DNA of 64,000 bases, from the NCBI GenBank assembly GCA_902786265.1, contig CADACE010000015.1, positions 22,121-86,120 of the forward strand, in the 5' to 3' direction. This document shows positions 53,150 to 62,536 of the stretch, piece by piece. A program made the translations under genes and the position numbers. The notes beneath the pieces were generated by a model that did no database searches, was not told where the DNA came from, and worked only from the letters and a program-made list of their open reading frames with translations. Numbering within the stretch: the first letter of the stretch is position 1; each line of letters opens with the position of its first letter. Source of the stretch: an uncultured Chloroflexota bacterium. GTDB lineage: Bacteria > Chloroflexota > Anaerolineae > Anaerolineales > Anaerolineaceae.

Positions 53150-54165
53150 TTCTTCGCTCTCCTTTCGATGCAGAAACCTTCCCGCTCATAAGCGCAGCAG
53201 GCACATTTATGGGTCGGACTGACCGCTTTCAATTCAGGAACCTTCTTCGTGCATTCCTCTGTCGCATAATTGCACCGGGGCGCAAATGCGCATCCCTGAG
53301 GCAGATTTGTCGGATCCGGCATCAGCCCCATGATCGGCTTCAGACGGGCAGTGCGGTTTTTGATGTTCGGCAGGGAGTTGAACAAGCCTTCCGTATAAGG
53401 ATGCATCGTTTCCCGGAAGACATCTTCCAGCGTTCCCTGTTCGATGATACGGCCCGCGTACATCACCGCGACCTCATCGCAGACTTCAGCGACAATGCCG
53501 AGGTCATGTGTGATCATGATCATGGAAGTATCATATTTGGTCTTCAGGTCATTCATCAGCTCCAGCACCTGTGCCTGGATCGTCACGTCCAGAGCAGTCG
53601 TCGGTTCATCCGCGATCAGCAGCTTCGGGTTGCAGGCCAAAGCGATCGCGATAACCACACGCTGTTTCATACCGCCGGAAAACTGGTGCGGATATTCTTT
53701 ACCGCGGGCACGCGGGATACCGACCATTTCCAGCATATCGCCGGCCCGTTCCAACGCCTGTTCATGGTTCAGATTTTCATGCAGTTCAAGACTTTCCGCG
53801 ATCTGGTCCCCGACTGTGAACACAGGGTTCAGCGCGGTCATCGGATCCTGGAAGATCATGGAAATATCCTTCCCGCGGATCTGTTCCATACGCTCAATGG
53901 AAAGCTCACGGATATCCCGCCCGCCGATTTCGAGCTTATCGCATTCCACCACACCGGGCGGTACCTGCACCAGTCTCAGCAGGGCCAGTGCGGTTGTCGT
54001 TTTACCGGCACCGGTCTCACCGACAAGGCCGAGAGTCCGATGATATCCCAGTTCAAGGTCAATACCGTTCACAGCCCGAACGATGCCGTCTTCTGTTTCA
54101 AAACGAACGGACAGGTTCTTTACGTCAAGAATTTTTTCGCTTTTATTGATTTCTTTTTCGCTCAT
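53146..54165 (-). CDS. oligopeptide/dipeptide ABC transporter ATP-binding protein (DppD/OppD type)
   Basis: 339 residues. Walker A GETGAGKTT, signature FSGGMKQRVVIAIALA, Walker B LLIADEPTTALDVT and switch His (MIMITHDLGIV). The oligopeptide-type C-terminus GCAFAPRCNYATEECTKKVP contains the conserved Cys/Pro pattern. It is the first of two ATPases; the following gene overlaps by 4 bp, so the subunits are made in step. The gap to the upstream permease gene is 12 bp. Confidence 0.95.
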   Translation of the reverse strand: MSEKEINKSEKILDVKNLSVRFETEDGIVRAVNGIDLELGYHRTLGLVGETGAGKTTTALALLRLVQVPPGVVECDKLEIGGRDIRELSIERMEQIRGKDISMIFQDPMTALNPVFTVGDQIAESLELHENLNHEQALERAGDMLEMVGIPRARGKEYPHQFSGGMKQRVVIAIALACNPKLLIADEPTTALDVTIQAQVLELMNDLKTKYDTSMIMITHDLGIVAEVCDEVAVMYAGRIIEQGTLEDVFRETMHPYTEGLFNSLPNIKNRTARLKPIMGLMPDPTNLPQGCAFAPRCNYATEECTKKVPELKAVSPTHKCACCAYEREGFCIERRAKK

Positions 54166-54177
54166 ACATGTCCATCC

Positions 54178-55068
54178 TTATCGTTTCAATTTCGGGTCCA
54201 GCGCGTCGCGCAGCCCGTCGCCCAGCAGGTTCAGGGAAAGCACACAAAGCATGATCGCAAGACCGGGGAACAGCGTCATATAGGAATAATCCCGGATGAA
54301 CTGACGTCCGGAAGAAAGCATAGCCCCCCATTCCGGAGCCGGAGCAGGAACGCCCAGCCCGAGGAAGCTCAGCTGTGCCGCAGAAATGATTGCTGAACCT
54401 ACACGCAATGTAGCCTGCACAATGATCTGTGAAACACAGTTCGGCAGGATATGGTCCAGAATGATCTGCCAGTCACGCATCCCGATGGCCTTGGCTGCTT
54501 CAACATATTCTTCATCACGGACAACCAGTACCGCGGCACGCGCTACCCGGGTGAACGGAGCAGAACTTGCCAGTCCGACCGCGATCATCAGGTTGATCGT
54601 GCTTTTTCCCATCGCCGAAACCACTGCTATGGCCAGCAGTACGCTCGGGATGGATGAGAATATGTCGCATATACGCATCACGATGTCCTCAAACACCCCT
54701 CCCACATAGCCGGCAATGGCACCTAAAGTTACACCAACCACTAACGCGAACATGACCGCAACGACACCGACCGCCAGTGAATACCGGGCGCCCCAGATAA
54801 CACGGGCCAGAATGTCACGGCCCAGATCATCCGTTCCGAAGGGATGTTCCCTGCTCGGGTAAAGCATTCGTTCGCGTACATGGTTTTTAACGATATCCTG
54901 CTTGTAATCATAGATCAGCGGAGCGCACAGCGCCAGAATGATGACAAGTGATATCAGGATCAGACCGATGATCGCGCCTTTATTCTTCTTGAGCTGGTGC
55001 CAGACCATGCCCAAAGAGCTTCGTTTCTTGTACTTCTGATGAGCACGCAATTCTTTTCCTTCAGCCAT
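54178..55068 (-). CDS. oligopeptide/dipeptide ABC transporter permease (DppC/OppC type)
   Basis: 296 residues with about six membrane helices. The N-terminal first helix (KGAIIGLILISLVIILALC) and the HPFGTDDLGRDILARVIWG motif are characteristic of DppC. The EAA loop is EAAKAIGMRDWQIILDHILP. It forms the channel with the DppB-type permease, whose gene ends 9 bp upstream. The ribosome site is TAAGGAGGGATC. Confidence 0.95.
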   Translation of the reverse strand: MAEGKELRAHQKYKKRSSLGMVWHQLKKNKGAIIGLILISLVIILALCAPLIYDYKQDIVKNHVRERMLYPSREHPFGTDDLGRDILARVIWGARYSLAVGVVAVMFALVVGVTLGAIAGYVGGVFEDIVMRICDIFSSIPSVLLAIAVVSAMGKSTINLMIAVGLASSAPFTRVARAAVLVVRDEEYVEAAKAIGMRDWQIILDHILPNCVSQIIVQATLRVGSAIISAAQLSFLGLGVPAPAPEWGAMLSSGRQFIRDYSYMTLFPGLAIMLCVLSLNLLGDGLRDALDPKLKR

Positions 55069-55077
55069 GATCCCTCC

Positions 55078-56007
55078 TTACTTTGAATATTTCGCCTTGA
55101 TACGCGGGTCGACAAAAGCGTAGACAATGTCGATCAGCAGGTTCACGACCGTCACCAGCATGGTCGTCATCACAAGGGCACCGGTCACCGTCGGAATGTC
55201 GCGCTGATCAATGGCATCAACAACCAGACGTCCGACACCCGGCCAGGCAAATACCGTTTCCGCAAGTACGGAACCGCCAAGTACGTTGCTGAACTGAACG
55301 CCGAAGATCGTAATGATCGGGATCAGCGCATTGCGCAGCGCGTGTTTGCGGATGATGGTCTTTTCCGGAACACCCTTCGCCCGTGCGGTCCGCAGGTAAT
55401 CCTGACGGATCACGTCCAGCATGGAAGAGCGTGTAGTGCGGGTCAGCAGCGCGGCCAGGCCGGCACCCACAGTAAAAGCCGGCAGTATGATGCTCTTGAA
55501 GCCTTCATTACCGCCGGATGGGAACCAGCCAAGTTTGAGCGCGAACAAAATGATCAGCAGCAGCCCCAGCCAGAAGTTCGGCATGGAAAGACCGATGAGC
55601 GCCAGCACCATGGAAAGCGTATCGATCCAGGAGTTCTGGTTGACTGCCGCGATGATTCCCAATGGCAGAGCGATCAGTGTCGCGAAGATCATTGTCATGG
55701 AGGCAAGCTTCAGCGTATTCGGCAAACGCTGGAGATAGATCTTCATCACATCCTGCTTGGAAACATAGGAAACGCCAAGGTCACCCTTCAGCAAATTTCC
55801 GATATACCGGAAATACCGTTCAATCAAAGAGCCGTTCAGGCCCATTTCCTCCCGCAGTGCGGCAAGCTGTTCTTCTGTGGCATCAGCACCGGCCACGGAA
55901 TAAACAGGATCGCCTTCAGCGACGTTCATAATTGCGTAAATAACAAAAGCCACCGCGAGCAGAACGGGAATCAGCATTAATAAACGTTTAAGAATATATC
56001 GCCACAT
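55078..56007 (-). CDS. oligopeptide/dipeptide ABC transporter permease (DppB/OppB type)
   Basis: 309 residues, the usual length. Starts MWRYILKRLLMLIPVLLAVA, a typical DppB first helix, with LGVSYVSKQDVMKIYLQRLP and the EAA loop RTARAKGVPEKTIIRKHALR, ending in the DAIDQRDIPTVTGALV segment. It is the first permease of the operon after the binding protein, separated from it by a strong hairpin that likely lowers permease expression relative to the binding protein. Confidence 0.96.
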   Translation of the reverse strand: MWRYILKRLLMLIPVLLAVAFVIYAIMNVAEGDPVYSVAGADATEEQLAALREEMGLNGSLIERYFRYIGNLLKGDLGVSYVSKQDVMKIYLQRLPNTLKLASMTMIFATLIALPLGIIAAVNQNSWIDTLSMVLALIGLSMPNFWLGLLLIILFALKLGWFPSGGNEGFKSIILPAFTVGAGLAALLTRTTRSSMLDVIRQDYLRTARAKGVPEKTIIRKHALRNALIPIITIFGVQFSNVLGGSVLAETVFAWPGVGRLVVDAIDQRDIPTVTGALVMTTMLVTVVNLLIDIVYAFVDPRIKAKYSK

Positions 56008-56027
56008 GAATTCCCTTCTTTCTATCA

Positions 56028-56066
56028 GAAAAACCGGGCAATATGCCCTACGGCATACTGCCCGGT
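56028..56066 (-). terminator. attenuating terminator between binding-protein and permease genes
   Basis: Minus-strand stem of 15 pairs (56066-56052 with 56047-56033), perfect with one G-U wobble, followed by TTTTT. It lies 20 bp after the binding-protein stop and before the permease start. It should make most transcripts end after the binding protein. Confidence 0.85.
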
Positions 56067-56085
56067 AAGAAATTAGTCGAACAAA

Positions 56086-57603
56086 TTACGGGATCTGGAT
56101 CAGACGATAGTCATGCTTCGCGGTCGGCATCCAGACAGCGCCTTCTACTTCGGCTTTGGTGCCGATGTTGACGAAGGAGGTCCACAGCGGGACGATCGGA
56201 ACGATCTCATCGAGGTAGTTCTCGATTTCGAAGTAATCCTGTTCGCGCTTGGCGGGATCGATCTCGACCAGCGCTTCATCGATCATTTCGTTCAGTTTCG
56301 CGTCCTTCAGGTTGGCACGGTTGGAACCGTTCTTCTTCAGGGTGCCGTCTTCCTGGACGAAGGAGCCGTACATGTTGCGGACAGTGAAGTCGGTGCCGTC
56401 AGCGTCAGTCCACTGATACAGGCAGAGTTCATAATCCAGAGCTGCGTCATTCAGGCGGCCCTTCAGCGCGGCTGTTTCCAGTTCTTCGAGTTCAAGGCCG
56501 ATACCGATGGTATCCAGGTCTTCCTGCAGGATCAGGGCAGCAGTCTTCTTGAATTCCTTGTCGACCATGACCTTGAAGTTCAGGTCACCCGGCTTATATC
56601 CGGAAAGTTCAAGTTCTTCGGCAGCCTTGTCCAGGTCATATTCATAAACATGGATATCCGGATTCAGACCGAACTGACCGGCATTGATGTAGTTGTTGTG
56701 GACGGTGCCTTCATCGTTCAGAGCGGCAAAAATCATATCTTCCTTGTTGGAAGCATAGGCGATAGCCTTGCGGACATGGACATTGTCGAGGCCCGGTTTG
56801 TCATTCTGCATGGCAATGTAGATCATAACTACATTCGGGACCTGGATGAGCTTCAGCTTGCTGTCGTCCTTGATGTAGTTCAGGTCAGTGCTGGCAGGAT
56901 CGACACAGACATCGATCTCACCGGTCTGCAGGGCGATCAGGCGGGTGGAAGCTTCCTTGAAGAGCTTGAAGACGATACGGCGGGTAGGAGCAGCGCCGCC
57001 GCGATAATTCTCGTTGCGGACGAAGGAAATATAATCACCCGGGACCCAGTTTTCAACAGAGAACATACCGGTACCGACCCACGGACCTTCGGTCTTGTCA
57101 GCAGTGACCAGTTTTTCAGACATGATGGACATACCACGATGAGCCATCAGCAGGAGAAATTCCTGGTTTGCGCGGGAAAGGGTAATAACTACCGTGTTGT
57201 CATCCGGAACCTGAATGTCGACAATATCGCTGACCTTCGCGTTCGCAAAGGAGGAATCTTTTGCGATCGTATAGGTGAAAGCTACGTCATTAGCTGTGCA
57301 GGGTGTACCATCTGTGAAAGTTACGCCTGACGGGATGTGGAAGGTGAAAGTTTTCCCATCGTCGCTGACTTCCCAGGAATCCGCAAGACCGGGGATAATA
57401 TCACCGGTTTCCGGATCGATCTGAACCAAAGTTTCATGGGTCAGAGTGAAGGCCATCATGTTGGCGTCGGTGTTGGATGCCTGCGGATCCAGTGTCGTGA
57501 TATCATTCGCGACACCGATCGTAATGGTATCCTGAGAGGCGTAAGCGGTCATAGCCATAAACAATGCCATGATGATGCTCAGTACAACAACTGTCTTCTT
57601 CAT
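56086..57603 (-). CDS. peptide ABC transporter substrate-binding protein (SBP family 5)
   Basis: 505 residues from the ATG at 57603 (AAACAAAGGAGTTG upstream); the in-frame ATG farther up lacks a ribosome site. Signal peptide MKKTVVVLSIIMALFMAM, cleavage near YASQD, no lipobox cysteine. The family 5 signature is clear: ITTLDPQASNTDANM, LVQIDPETGDIIPGLADSW and DDGKTFTFHIPSGVTFTDG. It binds oligopeptides, or less often other ligands such as nickel, outside the membrane for the 52-56 kb transporter. A hairpin terminator follows the gene. Confidence 0.94.
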   Translation of the reverse strand: MKKTVVVLSIIMALFMAMTAYASQDTITIGVANDITTLDPQASNTDANMMAFTLTHETLVQIDPETGDIIPGLADSWEVSDDGKTFTFHIPSGVTFTDGTPCTANDVAFTYTIAKDSSFANAKVSDIVDIQVPDDNTVVITLSRANQEFLLLMAHRGMSIMSEKLVTADKTEGPWVGTGMFSVENWVPGDYISFVRNENYRGGAAPTRRIVFKLFKEASTRLIALQTGEIDVCVDPASTDLNYIKDDSKLKLIQVPNVVMIYIAMQNDKPGLDNVHVRKAIAYASNKEDMIFAALNDEGTVHNNYINAGQFGLNPDIHVYEYDLDKAAEELELSGYKPGDLNFKVMVDKEFKKTAALILQEDLDTIGIGLELEELETAALKGRLNDAALDYELCLYQWTDADGTDFTVRNMYGSFVQEDGTLKKNGSNRANLKDAKLNEMIDEALVEIDPAKREQDYFEIENYLDEIVPIVPLWTSFVNIGTKAEVEGAVWMPTAKHDYRLIQIP

Positions 57604-57796
57604 ATACAACTCCTTTGTTTGTTTTTTTGGAAACCCTTTGGACTTAGGTTTCTTGTACATACAAATTTTACAGGAAAAAATAATATGCGTCAATAATGAC
57701 TTTTGGCATTTAATGTAATTATTGTCTGGACAGGATTCTTCTTATTTTCCGTACTCCATCGTCTGACAGGCACCGTCACCTTCCGGGCAGGAAAAT

Positions 57797-59140
57797 CTAA
57801 TAATAATATTCCTTCCAATGAAGATCCCGAAATTTTAAAAGGCCCGCTTTTTCATTCCAACTGTAGTAAATTACCGTATCGGATACTTTATCCCCGACAT
57901 ATTGGATGGCATCTTCAAGAAGATAATTTATATACGGATTTTCAAAGATCACATAAAATACCGGGAATTTCCGCTCCGCGCTGATATCCACCGCTTCCCG
58001 AAGTTCCTGTTCACTGCGGACAAAAAATTCATTTTCCGCATAAACAATTCTTTCCGTTACCGGAGCGATTTCCACGGACAAATCTTTGTTCCAGACATGC
58101 AGCTTTTCAGCGACATCCATCCCGGCGTTGAACCATATATGAGTCATTCCGTCTTCATCATCATCCCATGTTACATCCACCATGTGCCATATTCCGTCAA
58201 TTTCCAAAAGATTCCACATATGCGTTTCAAGAAGATAAGAATCCGGAGCGGAAAAATCGGCGCCCTGCCCGCGCTGACAGCGTACATTCAATCCGGCAAG
58301 ACTCCCGATCAGAAAAAAGGCGTCGCTGTATCCGTCGCAATTTGCCTTACCATTCAGGATTGCGCCGATCGCGTTATCATCCTCGTCAGTCGCTTCATCA
58401 ATTATATAGACAACATGTTCACATATCCAGTCATGGATCAGCTGGGCACGCAAAAGCGGGGGATAATTCCGTACGAAATCCGCCACACTCTGGGCTATAC
58501 GCCATGTATCAACCTCACGGGAGGTGAGGCCGCTGCTGTTTCCGGCACGGGCAGCTTTCACGATCGCGGTTCCCGGGAAAAAACGGATGTTCTCTGCTTC
58601 ATAATAATCAGCCTGATCGCTGTACAATAAGGACATATTATCAATACCGGCCTCACCGGCGATCCAGCTCAGGTGCTGATTTTCCTGCAGCCGCACCATC
58701 AATTCATGTGTCAATAACAAAACAAAACCAGTGCAGTCAGCGGGAAGACTGCCCAGGAACTGATGGATTTGTGCTTCATTTTCACATTCTGTCCAGGGCA
58801 AATCCATATACGCCGGGGTCAAAATCCGAATAAAACGAATCTCATCGCTGTAGGAAAACCGGATATTGGGATCAAATCCGGCACGGATCATCATTCGGAA
58901 CAGTTCCCTGAATTCCCGATCTTTCAGTGTGGAATATAAGGTATCGGAACAGGAAAATTCGATATCAGGAGCATTTTCTCCGATCCGTGATAAGAAAGAC
59001 TCCATCCGCCGGTCTTTCAGATATGTCAGTAATTCTTCCTGACTATGAATCACACGGTTATCTGACTGTGCGCCGGGGTGTATAAATAAAAGCGCCGTAA
59101 AAATCAAACAGAGAAACAGAAACCGGTAATTTTTTTTCAT
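57797..59140 (-). CDS. secreted transglutaminase-like domain protein
   Basis: 447 residues with a signal peptide (MKKNYRFLFLCLIFTALLFI, cleavage near GAQSD). The transglutaminase-like core has its triad: Cys in GKANCDGYSDAFF, His in LETHMWNLLEIDG, Asp in WHMVDVTWDDDED. Such domains act as cysteine proteases or peptidases at the cell surface in many bacteria. An N-terminal ~200 residues before the core has no recognised family. It lies between the acetate-CoA ligase and the peptide transporter, in the same direction, with separate spacing. Confidence 0.8.
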   Translation of the reverse strand: MKKNYRFLFLCLIFTALLFIHPGAQSDNRVIHSQEELLTYLKDRRMESFLSRIGENAPDIEFSCSDTLYSTLKDREFRELFRMMIRAGFDPNIRFSYSDEIRFIRILTPAYMDLPWTECENEAQIHQFLGSLPADCTGFVLLLTHELMVRLQENQHLSWIAGEAGIDNMSLLYSDQADYYEAENIRFFPGTAIVKAARAGNSSGLTSREVDTWRIAQSVADFVRNYPPLLRAQLIHDWICEHVVYIIDEATDEDDNAIGAILNGKANCDGYSDAFFLIGSLAGLNVRCQRGQGADFSAPDSYLLETHMWNLLEIDGIWHMVDVTWDDDEDGMTHIWFNAGMDVAEKLHVWNKDLSVEIAPVTERIVYAENEFFVRSEQELREAVDISAERKFPVFYVIFENPYINYLLEDAIQYVGDKVSDTVIYYSWNEKAGLLKFRDLHWKEYYY

Positions 59141-59163
59141 TTTTTCCAGATATCAGTACTATT

Positions 59164-59202
59164 TTAAAACATCATGGACTGCCGCAGTACAGCAGTCCAT
59201 GA
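59164..59202 (-). terminator. intrinsic terminator of the acetate-CoA ligase gene
   Basis: Minus-strand stem TCATGGACTGC (59202-59192) with GCAGTCCATGA (59182-59172), then TGTTTTAAAAT. It begins 22 bp past the ligase stop. Confidence 0.75.
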
Positions 59203-59224
59203 CAATCAATTACAAATTCTGATC

Positions 59225-61345
59225 TTATTTCGCCTTGAGGATGATGCGGGCATCGACGACCTTCAGGCCTTTGCCCTGTTCGTAGAGCATGACCGGGTTG
59301 GCGTCGGATTCCTTGACCTCATCGCGCAGGTCCCAGATCATCTGGGAGTATTTCGCGATGGTTTCAGCCATGGCTTCGCGGTCGCGCGGGGCTTCACCAC
59401 GGGCACCGGCAAGGATCTTCGCGGCGCGGATTTCTTCCTGCATCTTCATACCCTGAGCCTTAGAGACCGGGGCGACGCGGAAGGTGACGTCCTTCAGGAC
59501 TTCGACGAAGATACCGCCCAGACCGAACATGACGGTCGGACCGAAGGCAGCGTCGTTAATGGAACCGAGGATGATTTCGGTACCCAGCGGGGCCATTTCC
59601 TGGATGGCGATACCGTGGATGTTGGCATCAGCTTTGTAGTTCTTCGCATTTTCCATGATCTTGCGGAACCATTCACGGACCATGTCATCGTCCTTGACGT
59701 TGACCTTGACACCGCCGGCATCGGATTTGTGGAGAATGTCGGGGGAGACGATCTTCATGACGACAGGGTAGCCGGCCTGGTGAGCCAGTTCAACTGCTTC
59801 GTCTTCGGTCTTTGCCAGCAGCGTGGTGGTGGCATCCAGACCATAAGCCTGGAAGACCTGTTTCGCTTCGACTTCGGTCAGAGCGTCGCGGCCATCGGCA
59901 CGGGCAGCGTTGATGATGGCAAGAGCCTTTTCGCGGTCAACTTCGAAGGTATCGGCGGAATCGGCAGCCTTGGCAGCCTGCAGGCGTGCATACTGGCGCA
60001 GAGCGGCAATGGCGCTGATGGCGCGGGCCGGATCATCATAGGCCGGGATACCGTGATCGGACAGCCAGCGCATAGCGGTCGCGCAGCGTTCGCCGCCGAC
60101 GAAGGAAACGGTAATCGGTTTGTGGGCCAGGATTTCTTCACCGGCTTCTTCGATCGCGCCGTAAATACCTTCAGCGATTTCCTGCGGGTTGGTAACAGCG
60201 GTTTCGCAGTAGAGAACTGCCATACCATCGGTCCATTCATGCTTCAGGCCGAAGGCGATGCACTTCTTGTACCCTTCGAGGCCGGCGCCGCCGGTGATGT
60301 CAACAGGGTTCTTCGCGGAACCGAATTCCGGCATGTAATTCTTCATTTCAACCTGCATATCCTTGGGCAGGAACTGAAGCGGAACGCCGAATTTTTCAGC
60401 AGAGTCGGTAGCCAGAACGCCGACACCGCCGCCGTTGGTGACGATCACGAGGTTGTCGCCTTCCATCGGGGGCTGCAGTTCAAACGCCTGGGTGACGTCG
60501 AAGAGGTTGTCCAGATCGGTAGCCTGGATCACACCGGCCTGTTCAAAAGCGGAGCCGTAAACTTTCGCGGCACCGGCCAGGGAACCGGTATGGGAAGCGG
60601 CAGCGGCAGCACCGTGAGCGGAAACACCTGACTTCAGCGCGACAACAGGTTTCTTGGAGTTCTTGCAGACTTCCATGAAGCGGCGGCCGTCCTTCAGACC
60701 TTCGATATAAAGGGCTGTGCAGCGGGTAGCCGGGTCATCATCAAGCCATTCGATGATGTCAGCAAAGTCAACATCGGCCATGTTGCCGAGGGAGAACAGT
60801 TTGTCAAAACCGACGCCGCGGAGGTAGGTACCGGCATCCAGAGCGATCAGCAGAGCACCGGACTGGGAAATCAGCGCACCGTTGCCGGGGAGCGGAAGGA
60901 CCGGGGCAAAGGAAGCATTCAATTTATCGGAGTTGGACAGGGAACCGATGATGTTCGGACCAAGCAGGCGCATGCCGTATTTGCGGCAGGTTTCAACCAG
61001 TTTGTTTTCAGTTTCATGATCACCGACTTCACCGAAACCGGAGGTAATGACGGAAACACCCTTCACGCCGGCTTCGCCGCACTGTTCAAGAGCGCCGAGA
61101 ACCAGATGTGCAGGAACGGTAACGACTGCCAAATCGATCTTGCCCTTGAGCTCAAGGACACTTTTATAAGCGGTAAGTCCCTGAATTTCAGGTTCCTTCG
61201 GGTTGATCGGGAAGATTTCCCCTTCATACTTGCCGTTTTTCAATGCTTCAACTACAGAATAACCAATTTTACCGGCTTTGTTGGAAGCGCCGATAACTGC
61301 AACACCCTTAGGTCGGAAAAGACCGTTTAAAGCTTCTTTATTCAC
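59225..61345 (-). CDS. acetate-CoA ligase (ADP-forming), fused alpha and beta subunits
   Basis: 706 residues, the size of the fused enzyme. The alpha part starts LFRPKGVAVIGASNKAGKIG (CoA-binding), and the phosphorylated histidine lies in AAASHTGSLAGAAKVYG. The C-terminal ~220 residues form the ATP-grasp beta part (EVEAKQVFQAYGLDATTTLL, VVMKIVSPDILHKSDAGGV). It converts acetyl-CoA, ADP and phosphate into acetate and ATP in one step, giving ATP from fermentation. The ribosome site is GGAGTAAAT. It appears monocistronic. Confidence 0.95.
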   Translation of the reverse strand: MNKEALNGLFRPKGVAVIGASNKAGKIGYSVVEALKNGKYEGEIFPINPKEPEIQGLTAYKSVLELKGKIDLAVVTVPAHLVLGALEQCGEAGVKGVSVITSGFGEVGDHETENKLVETCRKYGMRLLGPNIIGSLSNSDKLNASFAPVLPLPGNGALISQSGALLIALDAGTYLRGVGFDKLFSLGNMADVDFADIIEWLDDDPATRCTALYIEGLKDGRRFMEVCKNSKKPVVALKSGVSAHGAAAAASHTGSLAGAAKVYGSAFEQAGVIQATDLDNLFDVTQAFELQPPMEGDNLVIVTNGGGVGVLATDSAEKFGVPLQFLPKDMQVEMKNYMPEFGSAKNPVDITGGAGLEGYKKCIAFGLKHEWTDGMAVLYCETAVTNPQEIAEGIYGAIEEAGEEILAHKPITVSFVGGERCATAMRWLSDHGIPAYDDPARAISAIAALRQYARLQAAKAADSADTFEVDREKALAIINAARADGRDALTEVEAKQVFQAYGLDATTTLLAKTEDEAVELAHQAGYPVVMKIVSPDILHKSDAGGVKVNVKDDDMVREWFRKIMENAKNYKADANIHGIAIQEMAPLGTEIILGSINDAAFGPTVMFGLGGIFVEVLKDVTFRVAPVSKAQGMKMQEEIRAAKILAGARGEAPRDREAMAETIAKYSQMIWDLRDEVKESDANPVMLYEQGKGLKVVDARIILKAK

Positions 61346-61702
61346 GATTTACTCCTATAAATTGTTTGATGAATGAACAGGCCTGACAGACCTATCTATC
61401 CTTTATAAATTACATATCTATTTTAGCACCAAATTTGCGTAATAATAAAGATTTTAATCACCTTTTTACATGAATATCTCCACATTTTCTATAAAATTTC
61501 ACATTTAATGCATATTGAATACCAACCCGGCGTGAAACACACGATTTCAGCCCTGCTGCAGTACAACAGCTTACCGTTCTCATGTTTATTCACTACCCAC
61601 TGAATACTAACCACCGGCTGCCAGTCACCAGTCACCGGCAACTGTAATTTGTTCCCCGTTTTTTCCTCCGAAACATTTGATAATTTTGATATAATCACCG
61701 CC
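61346..61702. other. divergent intergenic region
   Basis: 357 bp between the acetate-CoA ligase and SpoIIE-like genes. It is AT-rich at the ligase side. It contains the short-repeat-like text CCGGCTGCCAGTCACCAGTCACCGGC (as CACCAGTCACC at about 61627-61637) and the TATAAT at 61690-61695. No gene was recognised. Confidence 0.45.
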
Positions 61703-61703
61703 A
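61690..61703 (+). promoter_or_regulatory. -10 element of a probable leaderless promoter
   Basis: TATAAT at 61690-61695. A start site ~7-8 bp downstream coincides with the A of the ATG at 61703. No ribosome site lies between; the -35 is weak. Confidence 0.5.
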
Positions 61704-62431
61704 TGGTTATTGAACTTGGCGTTGCGAAACAGGAACGGGTAAGCAGTCCCGACAGTGATGAAACCACTGAGCTCATCGAACGGCCTTCCGGCGGTGAGTC
61801 TGTTATTTACTGCAATGGGAAACGCAACGGACAGCCAAGCAAGATCATTTCCTCTATCATCGTTAACCGTGTTCTTGAAAAGATCGCGGAAGATTTCCGC
61901 GACAGCACTGCCGTCAAGAGCGTTTCCGACCAGATCTTTCGGGAGCATTCCGGCCATATCTGCGGAGACTTCTGTATGATATCCACCGATTTCCAATCCG
62001 GGACCATCGTTGTCAGCCGCTGCACGGATATTCCGGTTTATTTCTATCAGCACGGAATCATGGATGCCTGGCGCACCCCCGCGGACCGTCTGGGTGCTGT
62101 CAAATCTCTGCATCCTTCCATCACCGAAATCCCCATGGAACCGGGGAACACGATCCTCATGCTTTCCGAAGGCGCGCTCAATGCAGGGAAAAACACGATG
62201 GAAGAAGATGAAGTTGAAGATCTGATCCTCAGCACGATTGAAGAGAGCTATGAGCTATCCGCGGATCAGATCGCTGAATTCTTTTTGAAGAGAGCCATCA
62301 CCATGGACGGCTACAAACCAAAGGAAGACATGACCGTGATCGTCCTGAAGGTCTGCAGCGACTCTCCTTCCTTTTCCAGAAAGATCTACGTCACCTGGCC
62401 CGTCCCGAAATACCAGTCAATTTTTGAGTAG
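61703..62431 (+). CDS. SpoIIE/PP2C-like protein with altered metal-binding motif
   Basis: 242 residues from ATG 61703. The fold is like the SpoIIE/PP2C phosphatase domain: IERPSGGESVIYC, then NGKRNGQPSKIISSIIVNR, FCMISTDFQSGTIVVSRC, TILMLSEGALNAG and KEDMTVIVL. The normal first metal-ligand motif is DGxxxG; here it is NGKRNG, with Asn in the place of Asp, and the last DD pair is ED. This suggests reduced or absent phosphatase activity. I associate a DGQRSGRSAK-type version of this family with Chloroflexota. It probably acts in a regulatory network, perhaps with the neighbouring coiled-coil protein 167 bp downstream. Confidence 0.65.
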   Translation: MVIELGVAKQERVSSPDSDETTELIERPSGGESVIYCNGKRNGQPSKIISSIIVNRVLEKIAEDFRDSTAVKSVSDQIFREHSGHICGDFCMISTDFQSGTIVVSRCTDIPVYFYQHGIMDAWRTPADRLGAVKSLHPSITEIPMEPGNTILMLSEGALNAGKNTMEEDEVEDLILSTIEESYELSADQIAEFFLKRAITMDGYKPKEDMTVIVLKVCSDSPSFSRKIYVTWPVPKYQSIFE

Positions 62432-62479
62432 CCGGTAGTTGGGGGTTAGTGGCCGGCAGCTGGTGGCTATCCCCTGATA

Positions 62480-62525
62480 CCTAAAATCTAATCCCTAAAA
62501 TCTAATTCCTAATTCCTGATTCCTG
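62480..62525 (+). repeat. short tandem repeats including heptads
   Basis: CCTAAAATCTAAT occurs at 62480-62492 and 62494-62506, followed by three 7-bp units ATTCCTA-ATTCCTG-ATTCCTG (62505-62525). Similar text-like repeats occur near 52100-52200 and 61610-61640. Confidence 0.75.
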
Positions 62526-62536
62526 GTACTTCCAAT

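Noticed and set aside
53209..54396. 395-codon plus-strand frame opposite the DppD-type ATPase
   Set aside because: Antisense shadow; the ATPase motifs are complete on the minus strand.
56113..57330. 405-codon plus-strand frame opposite the peptide-binding protein
   Set aside because: Antisense shadow of a typical SBP family 5 gene.
59174..60631. 485-codon open frame on the plus strand opposite acetate-CoA ligase
   Set aside because: It mirrors the codon bias of the real gene, has no ribosome site or recognisable protein motif, and the minus-strand protein is complete and well conserved.
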